64,000 bases of DNA. It comes from Caulobacter sp. 602-1. Lineage in GTDB: Bacteria; Pseudomonadota; Alphaproteobacteria; Caulobacterales; Caulobacteraceae. The stretch is from NCBI RefSeq assembly GCF_003931565.1, contig NZ_RRYI01000004.1:496001-560000 (forward strand). Reading direction: 5' to 3'. The position numbers and the translations under genes are program-made. Positions 32,447-39,348 of this stretch are shown one piece after another. Below the pieces are notes generated by a model, which was not told the DNA's origin, did no database searches, and saw only the letters and a list, made by a program, of their open reading frames with translations. The first letter of the stretch is position 1. Each line of letters begins with the position of its first letter.

Positions 32447-34570
32447 TTAGAGGCGCATCCGGCCGATACCGGGATCGGTGCGGCTGGCGCGGCCGGTTTC
32501 CAGGTGTCCGGCCAGGCGCTGGATGAACGAGGGATCGTCGGCCGAGGTCAGGGTCAGATCGTACCAGTGGTCGCTGCCGCGCAGGTCCCAGACCGAGCGG
32601 ACGACGCCCTTGGGCTTCAACACGACGGTCTGGCGGGCCTCGCCCTCGGCCAGCGGATAGTCCTCGGCCATGCGCAGGGTCGCCAGGCCGACGCCCTGCA
32701 GGCTGACGACCAGACGTGAGCGGGCGTCGGCGGCGACCGTGACGATCGGCTGTGATCGTGACGTGTCGCCGGCGAAGCGACGGTAAAAGCCGTTCGGGCC
32801 GTGGACGGTCAGGTCATAGGGACCCGGCGCGCGGCCGTCCTTGTTCCAGTGACCGGCGGCGTATTTCCGGCCCGCCGCCAGGGTGAAGCGCCAGGGGCCG
32901 TCGCGGTCGGTGTTGTCGAACACCTGGAACACCGCGCCCGCGCGGCCGGCGTTGACCAGGTCGATCCACAGCGCGCCGTCCAAGACGCGGGCGTCGGCCG
33001 ACAGAACGTAGGGCAGGGCGCGCGCGCCGCGCTGCGGGCCGTCCTGGGCCGATGGACTTTGCGTGACGGGGATCTTCAGGCTTGCCGCGGCCTTGGAGCG
33101 GGCCACGCGCTGCATGTAGTCGGCGGTGGCGGGCAGGGTCAGGGCCGTCCAGTCCTGGTTCGGCGTGGCGAAGTCGAAGGCCGAGGTCAGGTCGCCGCAG
33201 ACCGTCCTGCGCCAGTCGCTGATATTGTCCTCGCGGACCCCGAAGCGCTTCTCCAGGAACTTCAGCGTCGAGGTGTGGTCGAACACCTCCGAGCAGACGA
33301 AGCCGCCCCGGCTCCAGGGCGAGACGACGATGGCCGGCACGCGGATGCCCAGGCCCAGGGGATGGGCGCCCTTGTTTGGGCCTTCGGCGTCGGGACCATA
33401 GGTCTTGGCCTCGCCGGCCACCGACACCGAACTCCAGCCTTGTTCGGGCGTCAGAGGCGGCATCGGCGGCTGCATGTGGTCATAGAAGCCGCCGGCTTCG
33501 TCGTAATTGACGATGAAGACGGTCTTGGCGAACACCTCGGGGTGGTCGACCAGGGCCTTGATCAGTTCGGCGCAGACATGTTCGCCCTTAGAGGGCTCGG
33601 CTTGGGGATGTTCGGAGAGGTCGGCGGCGGTGACGATCCACGAGACCTGCGGCAGCCGGTCGGCGGCGACGTCGGCGCGGAAGGCCTCGACCAATTGTTC
33701 TCCGTCCGAGCGGCTGCGGTCGGCGCCCGACTTGTCTTCACTCACCCAAGAGCGGCCGCGCGCGTAGAGCTCGGAGTCCTTGGCGCAGGGGCGGAAGGGC
33801 TTGAACACCGACAGGATGTTGTCGCCGAAATTGTCGTACTCTTGATAGACCTTCCAACTGACCCCGGCCGCCTGCAGACGCTCTGCATAGGTCGTCCAGT
33901 CGTGCGGCCCCTTGGCCATGACCTTGTCTTCGGCCATGTCGGCGCTGGGCGTCTCGTCCTCGCCGTAGTTGCTCATTTCCGGATCGCCGCCAACCTTGCC
34001 GCCGCCGTTGCAGCCTGTCCAAAGGTGCAGGCGGTTCGGGTAGGTCTGGGTCAGGGTCGAGCAGTGATAGGCGTCGCAGACCGTGAAGGCGCTGGCCAAG
34101 GCGTGGTAGAAGGGTAGGTCGGAGGCCTTGTAGTAGACCATCCGCTTGTGCAGTTCGCCCGAGTGGCCCCACTGGTCGTAGCGCCCGCCGTTGACGATGG
34201 TGATCGCCGCCTGATGGCCCTGGTCTGAGCCGTCGACGGTGTAGGCGTTGGTCGCCGAGGCGTCGCCGTGGAACGGGGCGACGAAGCCGTCCGGGTGTTC
34301 CTTGCTCGGCTGTCGCCACACCGATGCGCCGCCGGGCAGGCGCTGCGGACGCGGGTCGCCCAGGCCGCGCACGCCGTTCAGCACCCCGAAATAATGGTCG
34401 AACGACCGGTTCTCCTGCATGAAGATCACGACGTGCTCGACATCCATGATCGTGCCGGTGCGATGGCGCGCGGGGATGGCCATGGCCCTGGCGACGGTGG
34501 CTGGCAACAGGCCGGCCGCAGCGCTGGCCGTGGCGGCGGCGCGCAGGAAAGAGCGGCGGTCGGTCGTCAT
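32447..34570 (-). CDS. Tat-exported phospholipase C (phosphocholine-specific type)
   Basis: 707 residues. The N-terminus DRRSFLRAAATASAAAGLLP is a twin-arginine signal, so the folded enzyme is exported. The phosphoesterase domain has VEHVVIFMQENRSFDHYFG and later FIVNYDEAGGFYDHMQPPMP; the C-terminus holds two beta domains of the DUF756 kind, which together define the non-haemolytic, phosphocholine-specific PLC family. It removes a phospho-head-group from phospholipids or sphingomyelin. GGGAGATGG precedes the ATG. The operator TGGTATAGACCA lies 26 bases upstream, shared with the divergent GntR gene, and a C-P-cleaving oxygenase follows in the same operon. Phosphonolipid hydrolysis is therefore my inference. 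Confidence 0.87.
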   Translation of the reverse strand: MTTDRRSFLRAAATASAAAGLLPATVARAMAIPARHRTGTIMDVEHVVIFMQENRSFDHYFGVLNGVRGLGDPRPQRLPGGASVWRQPSKEHPDGFVAPFHGDASATNAYTVDGSDQGHQAAITIVNGGRYDQWGHSGELHKRMVYYKASDLPFYHALASAFTVCDAYHCSTLTQTYPNRLHLWTGCNGGGKVGGDPEMSNYGEDETPSADMAEDKVMAKGPHDWTTYAERLQAAGVSWKVYQEYDNFGDNILSVFKPFRPCAKDSELYARGRSWVSEDKSGADRSRSDGEQLVEAFRADVAADRLPQVSWIVTAADLSEHPQAEPSKGEHVCAELIKALVDHPEVFAKTVFIVNYDEAGGFYDHMQPPMPPLTPEQGWSSVSVAGEAKTYGPDAEGPNKGAHPLGLGIRVPAIVVSPWSRGGFVCSEVFDHTSTLKFLEKRFGVREDNISDWRRTVCGDLTSAFDFATPNQDWTALTLPATADYMQRVARSKAAASLKIPVTQSPSAQDGPQRGARALPYVLSADARVLDGALWIDLVNAGRAGAVFQVFDNTDRDGPWRFTLAAGRKYAAGHWNKDGRAPGPYDLTVHGPNGFYRRFAGDTSRSQPIVTVAADARSRLVVSLQGVGLATLRMAEDYPLAEGEARQTVVLKPKGVVRSVWDLRGSDHWYDLTLTSADDPSFIQRLAGHLETGRASRTDPGIGRMRL

Positions 34571-34595
34571 CGGCCCATCTCCCGAAATTCTTGTT

Positions 34596-34607
34596 TGGTA
34601 TAGACCA
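34596..34607. promoter_or_regulatory. GntR/UTRA operator S3 (TGGTATAGACCA)
   Basis: Lies between the divergent phospholipase C gene and the regulator gene, 26 bases from the former. The 12-mer matches, from memory, the site reported for the HutC-family regulator PhnF of Mycobacterium smegmatis, and is close to the DasR/NagR core TGGTCTAGACCA. It could repress both directions. Direct repeats TTGTTTGG flank it (34591 and 34610). Confidence 0.7.
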
Positions 34608-34755
34608 GATTGTTTGGGGCGTCGGCGAAAGTTTCGTGACAGCGCGACGCGGATCAGGCCATTCCGCTGCCGGACCGATCCAGTTCCTTGACCCTGGGGG
34701 AGCGCCCTCCCATCCTCGCGCCATGGCGGGATTCGACCGCTGGCCAGGTCGCTCG

Positions 34756-35475
34756 ATGCAGCATCCCGAAAGCCTTCAGTATCTCGGCGTGCGCGATGAC
34801 ATCGCCGCGCGCATCGCTGGCGGCGAGTTCAAGCCGGGCGAGCGCCTTCCGTCAGAGCGCCAGTTGCAGATCGGCGGCGGCGTCGCCCGCGGCACGGTTC
34901 GCGAAGCCCTGTTCCAGCTCGAGGCCGAAGGCGTCATCTACCGCAAGGACCGCAGCGGCTGGTATGTCTCGCCACCGCCCGTGGTCTACGACCCGACCCG
35001 CTGGGAAGGCTTCATGTCCTATGTCGAGGCGCAGGGGCGGCGGCCGGCGACGGAGACGCTCAGCAAGACCGACATCGTCTGCGACGGCATGCTGGCCGAG
35101 ATCTTCTCGCGCCCGATCGGGTCGCCCATGTACTGGATCCGCCGCCGGCGTTCGGTCGATGGCCGGGCGGTGCTGTTCGAGAGCATCGTCGTCGACGCAT
35201 CCTTGGCGCCGGGTCTGATAGACCACGATCTGAATGGCTCGCTGACCAGTGTGCTGAAGTCGGTCTATGGCATCGGCGTGGCGCGCAACAAGGTCGACAT
35301 GAGGCCCTGCGCCCTCACGGGCGAGGAGGCCGAGGCCCTCCGCGTCAAGTCCGGCCTGCCGGGGCTCAATCTGGTTCGCACCTGCTATGACGCGCAGGGT
35401 CGCGTGGTCGAGTTCGACCGTGAACACTGGCGCCACGACTCCCTTAAAATCAGCGTCGATATCCGCGTACGCTGA
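34756..35475 (+). CDS. GntR-family regulator, HutC/UTRA type (phosphonate regulator)
   Basis: About 239 residues. Winged helix: IAARIAGGEFKPGERLPSER then LQIGGGVARGTVREALFQLE. UTRA effector domain from about residue 85, with ETLSKTDIVCDGMLAEIFSR, MYWIRRRRSVDGRAVLFESI and a C-terminal GLNLVRTCYDAQGRVVEFDR. I prefer ATG 34756, which leaves eight residues before the first helix as usual; ATG 34723 adds eleven residues. It sits between two operons each carrying a TGGTNTAGACCA site, so it probably represses both and itself until a phosphonate or organophosphate ligand binds. PhnF/PhnR-like by function, by context. Confidence 0.85.
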   Translation: MQHPESLQYLGVRDDIAARIAGGEFKPGERLPSERQLQIGGGVARGTVREALFQLEAEGVIYRKDRSGWYVSPPPVVYDPTRWEGFMSYVEAQGRRPATETLSKTDIVCDGMLAEIFSRPIGSPMYWIRRRRSVDGRAVLFESIVVDASLAPGLIDHDLNGSLTSVLKSVYGIGVARNKVDMRPCALTGEEAEALRVKSGLPGLNLVRTCYDAQGRVVEFDREHWRHDSLKISVDIRVR

Positions 35476-35530
35476 CTTGAGAAGGGGTGCGTCCCGGGCA
35501 TACGCGGCCGTCATCCAAGTGTCTTAGACT

Positions 35531-35542
35531 TGGTCTAGACCA
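35531..35542. promoter_or_regulatory. GntR/UTRA operator S4 (TGGTCTAGACCA)
   Basis: A perfect 12-bp palindrome 23 bases upstream of the transporter ATG and ahead of its AGAGGG ribosome site. It lies in the 90-base gap between the regulator and the transporter-FAD-PhnX operon, so it most likely controls that operon separately from the regulator's own promoter. Confidence 0.7.
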
Positions 35543-35565
35543 GTGCGCTCCAAAGAGGGCGTCGC

Positions 35566-36897
35566 ATGACAACTGGTCCAAAGCGCTGGCTGGAGCGCGC
35601 CAACCCGCTGGCCTTCACCCTATTCGCGGGCCTTGCCGGCTTCTGCGCCTATTTCTCGATGTACGCCTTCCGCAAGCCGTTCGCGGCGGCGACGTTCGGC
35701 GTGGTCGAGGGCTGGAATTTCGCGGTCGACTACAAGATCGCGCTCGTGCTGGCCCAGGTCGCCGGCTACGCCCTGTCCAAGATGATCGGCGTCAAGGTGA
35801 TCTCGGAGATCGCGCCTCGCCATCGCGGCGGCGCCATTCTGGGCCTGATCGGCCTCTCGTGGCTGGCGCTGCTGGCCTTCGCGGTCACGCCCGCGCCATG
35901 GAATGTCGCGGCGCTGTTCCTGAACGGCCTGCCGCTGGGCATGATCTGGGGCCTGGTGTTTGGCTTCATGGAAGGCCGCCGCACGTCGGAGGTGCTGGGC
36001 GCCATCCTCTGCGCCAGCTTCATCCTTTCGTCGGGCGTGGTGAAGTCGGTCGGCAAATGGCTGATGGTCGACTTGCACGTTTCGCCGTTCTGGATGCCGG
36101 CCGCCACCGGCGCGATCTTCATGCCGCTGCTGGCCGTCTCGGTCTGGGCGCTGGTCCAGATGCCGCCGCCGAGCGCCGCCGACGAGGCCGCTCGCGTGCG
36201 CCGGGAGCCGATGGACAAGGCCCAGCGCCGCGCCTTCCTGGGATCCTACGCGCCGGGCGTCGTGCTGCTGGTGCTGGCCTACATCCTGCTGACGGCCCTG
36301 CGCGACTTCCGTGACAATTTCGCCGCCGAGATCTGGACCGCCCTGGGCTTCGGCGAGGCCTCGGGCGTGTTCACCGCCAGCGAACTGCCGGTTGCGGTCG
36401 TCTCGTTGGCCGTGATGGGCGCGGTGATGCTGGTGCGCGACAACCTGCGGGCCTTGCTGGTCATGCACGGCGTGATCCTGGCCGGCTTCCTGGTGCTGGG
36501 CGGCTCGACCCTGGCGTTTCAGGCGCACATGCTGACTCCCCTGACCTGGATGGTCCTGACCGGCGCGGGGCTGTACATGGCCTACACCCCGTTCAACGCC
36601 ATGCTGTTCGACCGCATGATCGCCTTCAGCGGTCAGGTCGGCACGGCCGGCTTCCTGATCTATGTGGCCGACGCCTCGGGGTATCTGGGCAGCGTGGCGC
36701 TGCTGGTCTGGCGCAACTTCGCCATGGTCGACCTCGACTGGCTGAGCTTTTTCGTCAACAGCGCCTACGCGACCAGCGTCGTTGGCGCGATCTGCACGCT
36801 GTTCGCGGGGCTCTATTTCCTGCGTCGGCGGAAGACGTCCGACAGCGGGCAGGGCGCGGTGGCCTTTGCGGCCCCCGGCCAGATCGTCGAGCCGTGA
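35566..36897 (+). CDS. DUF5690-family MFS-type transporter
   Basis: 443 residues, about 12 hydrophobic segments. The first segment, GFCAYFSMYAFRKPFAAATF, resembles organophosphate:phosphate antiporters (GlpT/UhpT) and matches what I recall for DUF5690 proteins. A second landmark is ALRDFRDNFAAEIWTALGFG in the central loop. It stands first in an operon with a FAD oxidoreductase and PhnX, so uptake of a phosphonate such as 2-aminoethylphosphonate or an N-methyl derivative is the simplest role. No ABC-type phosphonate transporter is present, so this would be the inner-membrane route. The stop overlaps the next ATG by one base. Confidence 0.75.
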   Translation: MTTGPKRWLERANPLAFTLFAGLAGFCAYFSMYAFRKPFAAATFGVVEGWNFAVDYKIALVLAQVAGYALSKMIGVKVISEIAPRHRGGAILGLIGLSWLALLAFAVTPAPWNVAALFLNGLPLGMIWGLVFGFMEGRRTSEVLGAILCASFILSSGVVKSVGKWLMVDLHVSPFWMPAATGAIFMPLLAVSVWALVQMPPPSAADEAARVRREPMDKAQRRAFLGSYAPGVVLLVLAYILLTALRDFRDNFAAEIWTALGFGEASGVFTASELPVAVVSLAVMGAVMLVRDNLRALLVMHGVILAGFLVLGGSTLAFQAHMLTPLTWMVLTGAGLYMAYTPFNAMLFDRMIAFSGQVGTAGFLIYVADASGYLGSVALLVWRNFAMVDLDWLSFFVNSAYATSVVGAICTLFAGLYFLRRRKTSDSGQGAVAFAAPGQIVEP

Positions 36898-38036
36898 TGT
36901 CGGAGCGCCCCTTCGATCTCGCCATTGTCGGCGCGGGCATTGTCGGTCTGGCCCATGCCCTGGCCGCCGCGCGCCTCGGCAAGCGTGTCGTGGTGATCGA
37001 CCGCGACGCCCAGGCCAACGGCGCCTCGGTGCGCAATTTCGGCTTCGTGACGGTCACGGGCCAGGCGCGAGGCGAGGTCTGGCGACGGGCGCGGCGCTCG
37101 GCCCGGGTCTGGGCCGAGATCGCCGGGCCGGCCGGAATCGAGGTCGTGCAGCGCGGCCTGACCATGGTCGCCCGCCGGACCGAGGCCAAGGCCGTGCTGG
37201 AAGCCTTTCTCGAAACCGAGATGGCCGAGGGCTGCGCCTGGCGCGACGCCGGCGACCTCGGCGACCGACTGCCGGTTCAGGGCGAGGTGCTGGGCGCCCT
37301 GACCAGTTCGGTCGATCTGCGGGTCGAATCCCGCACCGCCATTCCGCGCCTGGCCGCCTGGCTGGAGGCCGCGCACGGCGTGACCTTCCTGCGAGGCGTC
37401 GCCGTTCGTGGCGTCGAGACCGGTCGCCTGGAGACCTCCGTCGGGGCCGTTTCGGCGGAGACCGTCGTGGTCTGCCCGGGGGACGATCTCGTCACCCTGT
37501 TCCCCGACGCCTTCGCCCAGGCCGAGGTGACGCGCTGCAAGCTGCAGATGCTGCGTCTGGCCGCGCCGGGCTGGCGTCTGCCCGGGCCGGTGATGTCTGA
37601 CCTCGGTCTGGTTCGCTACCTCGGCTATGCCGCCTTGCCCCAGGCGACAGCCCTGCGCGCGCGGCTGGAGGCCGAGCAGCCGTCGCATCTGGAGCACGGC
37701 GTCCACCTGATCGTGGCGCAGAGCGCGGACGGCTCGCTGGTGGTCGGCGACAGTCACCACTATGGCGCCACGCCCGACCCCTTCGCCCGCGACGACGTCG
37801 ACGCCCTGATCCTCGACGAATTCGCCAAGGTGTTCGGCCAGGCGCCGCCGCCGGTGCTGGAGCGATGGACCGGCACCTATGCGTCGGCGGTCGGTCACAG
37901 TCTGATCGAGGCCCCGATGCCGCGCGTGCGTCTGGTGACCGTGACCAGCGGCACCGGCGCCTCGACCGCCTTCGGCCTGGCCGAGGACGTGATCGCCGGC
38001 CTCTACGGCCTTCCTCGGCAAGGAGCCGCCGCATGA
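36897..38036 (+). CDS. DAO-type FAD oxidoreductase of phosphonate catabolism (TIGR03364-like)
   Basis: 379 residues with an N-terminal FAD-binding Rossmann motif (FDLAIVGAGIVGLAHALAAA) and VVVIDRDAQANGASVRNFGF, the DadA/sarcosine-oxidase arrangement. Its place between a transporter and PhnX matches the family annotated as phosphonate-associated FAD oxidoreductase (HpnW/TIGR03364; PbfC/PbfD-type names in recent work). Expected reaction: oxidative deamination or demethylation of 2-aminoethylphosphonate or an N-alkyl form to phosphonoacetaldehyde, replacing the transaminase PhnW, which is absent. ATG 36897 overlaps the transporter stop by one base; GTG 36894 is an alternative. Confidence 0.8.
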   Translation: MSERPFDLAIVGAGIVGLAHALAAARLGKRVVVIDRDAQANGASVRNFGFVTVTGQARGEVWRRARRSARVWAEIAGPAGIEVVQRGLTMVARRTEAKAVLEAFLETEMAEGCAWRDAGDLGDRLPVQGEVLGALTSSVDLRVESRTAIPRLAAWLEAAHGVTFLRGVAVRGVETGRLETSVGAVSAETVVVCPGDDLVTLFPDAFAQAEVTRCKLQMLRLAAPGWRLPGPVMSDLGLVRYLGYAALPQATALRARLEAEQPSHLEHGVHLIVAQSADGSLVVGDSHHYGATPDPFARDDVDALILDEFAKVFGQAPPPVLERWTGTYASAVGHSLIEAPMPRVRLVTVTSGTGASTAFGLAEDVIAGLYGLPRQGAAA

Positions 38037-38842
38037 GCCCAATCCAGGCCGTCGTCTTCGACTGGGCCGGCACCATGATCGATTTTGGCTGCCGCGCGCC
38101 GGTCATGGCCTTGCGCGAGGTGTTCTCCGAGGCAGGGATCGAGATCTCGGAAGCGGAGGCTCGCGCCGACATGGGCAAGGCCAAGCGCGACCACGTGCGG
38201 GCCTTGCTGGCCATGCCGCGCGTCGCCAAGCTCTGGACCGAGCGACATGGCGCGGCCTCGACGGAGGCCGATGTCGATCGCCTGCACGACGCCGTCGAGC
38301 CGAGGATGCGCGCCGCCGCCCGCGATTGCGCCCAGCTGATCCCCGGCGCGGCCGAACTCGTCGCCGAGCTGCGGGCGCGAGGCGTGAAGATCGGCTCCAC
38401 CACCGGCTACACCCGCCCGATGATGGCTGACATCCTGCCGCTGGCCGCCGAACAGGGCTATGCGCCGGAAGTGGTGGTCTGCGCTGGCGAGACGGCGGCG
38501 GGACGGCCTTCGCCCCTGATGATGTGGAAAGCCTTGGTCGAGCTGGGCGCCTGGCCGGCGCGGGCCTGCGTCAAGGTCGACGACGCGGTCGTCGGCATCA
38601 GCGAGGGGCTGGAGGTCGGCGCCTGGACCGTGGGCCTGTCGGCCTCTGGCAATGGGGTCGGTCTTTCGTTCGATGACCTGGCCCAACTGCCGGAAGCCGA
38701 GCGCGTTGCTCGGGTCGAGGCGTCCGCCCAGGCCCTGCGCGGGGCCGGCGCCCACTACGTGGTCGAGAGCGTCGCCGAGCTCGGGCCCGTCCTAGCCGAG
38801 ATCGCGGCCCGGATCGAACACGGCGAGCGTCCGGCGGCTTAA
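38033..38842 (+). CDS. phnX: phosphonoacetaldehyde hydrolase (phosphonatase)
   Basis: Cleaves phosphonoacetaldehyde to acetaldehyde and phosphate, in the cytoplasm. 269 residues, HAD superfamily. Asp10 in VVFDWAGTMID is the nucleophile with the PhnX-typical DxA pattern. Lys51 in MGKAKRDHVRA aligns with the Schiff-base lysine unique to this enzyme. Motif II is KIGSTTGYTRPMM and motif III/IV region is VKVDDAVVGISEGL. The canonical TT(V/I)D after DWAG reads TMID here. The ATG overlaps the FAD gene stop (ATGA). This gene anchors the whole cluster as phosphonate catabolism. Confidence 0.95.
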   Translation: MSPIQAVVFDWAGTMIDFGCRAPVMALREVFSEAGIEISEAEARADMGKAKRDHVRALLAMPRVAKLWTERHGAASTEADVDRLHDAVEPRMRAAARDCAQLIPGAAELVAELRARGVKIGSTTGYTRPMMADILPLAAEQGYAPEVVVCAGETAAGRPSPLMMWKALVELGAWPARACVKVDDAVVGISEGLEVGAWTVGLSASGNGVGLSFDDLAQLPEAERVARVEASAQALRGAGAHYVVESVAELGPVLAEIAARIEHGERPAA

Positions 38843-38856
38843 GGCTTGCGCCGGCG

Positions 38857-39267
38857 TTACTCGGCCGCCACCGCCGCGCCGCCGAAGCGCTGGGCGCGGG
38901 CGGCGCTGGAGCGCAGGTCCGAGAAGCTCTGGGCCACCAGAGGATAGTCCGCGGGCAGACCCCACTTGGCGCGGTACTGGTCTTCGCTCAGCCCCAACTG
39001 GTTCAGATGCCGGCGCAGCGAACGATAGCGACGGCCGTTCTCGAAGCTGACGATAGCGTCGGGCGTGACGCTGGCGGCGATCTGGTCGGGCGTCGGCGGC
39101 TCGGTGGGCGGGGCGCCGGTCGCAGCGCCGGCGAACACGGCTTCGAGCGCGGCGTAGGTGCGCGCGCTCAGCGCCGGCAGGTCGTCCGCCGACACGGTGT
39201 TACGGCTGAGATAGGCGCACAGCACCTGGGCGGCGATCTCGGCGGCGCGTTCCTGGGCCTTGGTCAT
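38857..39267 (-). CDS. MucR/Ros-family transcriptional regulator without zinc cysteines
   Basis: 136 residues. The C-terminal part, PDAIVSFENGRRYRSLRRHL and LGLSEDQYRAKWGLPADYPL, is the MucR/Ros signature. The cysteine that normally sits at IVCLE is serine here, and no other cysteine replaces it; the only Cys (VLCAYL) is near the N-terminus. Zinc-free MucR relatives are known in rhizobia and can still bind AT-rich DNA. These proteins act as global, H-NS-like regulators of surface and cell-cycle genes. It ends 14 bases from the convergent phnX gene and belongs to neither neighbouring operon. Confidence 0.85.
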   Translation of the reverse strand: MTKAQERAAEIAAQVLCAYLSRNTVSADDLPALSARTYAALEAVFAGAATGAPPTEPPTPDQIAASVTPDAIVSFENGRRYRSLRRHLNQLGLSEDQYRAKWGLPADYPLVAQSFSDLRSSAARAQRFGGAAVAAE

Positions 39268-39296
39268 GGGGGTCTCGGGGATCCTGTGGGAAGAGA

Positions 39297-39325
39297 CCCA
39301 GGGGCGCTGGGATCGCGCCCCTGGG
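39297..39325 (-). terminator. terminator of the carbonic anhydrase-SulP operon
   Basis: An 11-bp perfect stem (CCCAGGGGCGC / GCGCCCCTGGG) with a seven-base loop lies 23 bases beyond the SulP stop on the minus strand. On that strand it is followed by TCTCTT. It also shields the MucR gene from read-through. Confidence 0.65.
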
Positions 39326-39348
39326 CCAGTTGGCGGACGAACGGTGGG

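Noticed and set aside
34591..34755. TTG 34591 as start of the UTRA regulator
   Set aside because: It would place the coding start within the operator and add about 55 residues without family similarity; ATG 34756 (or 34723) fits the winged helix.
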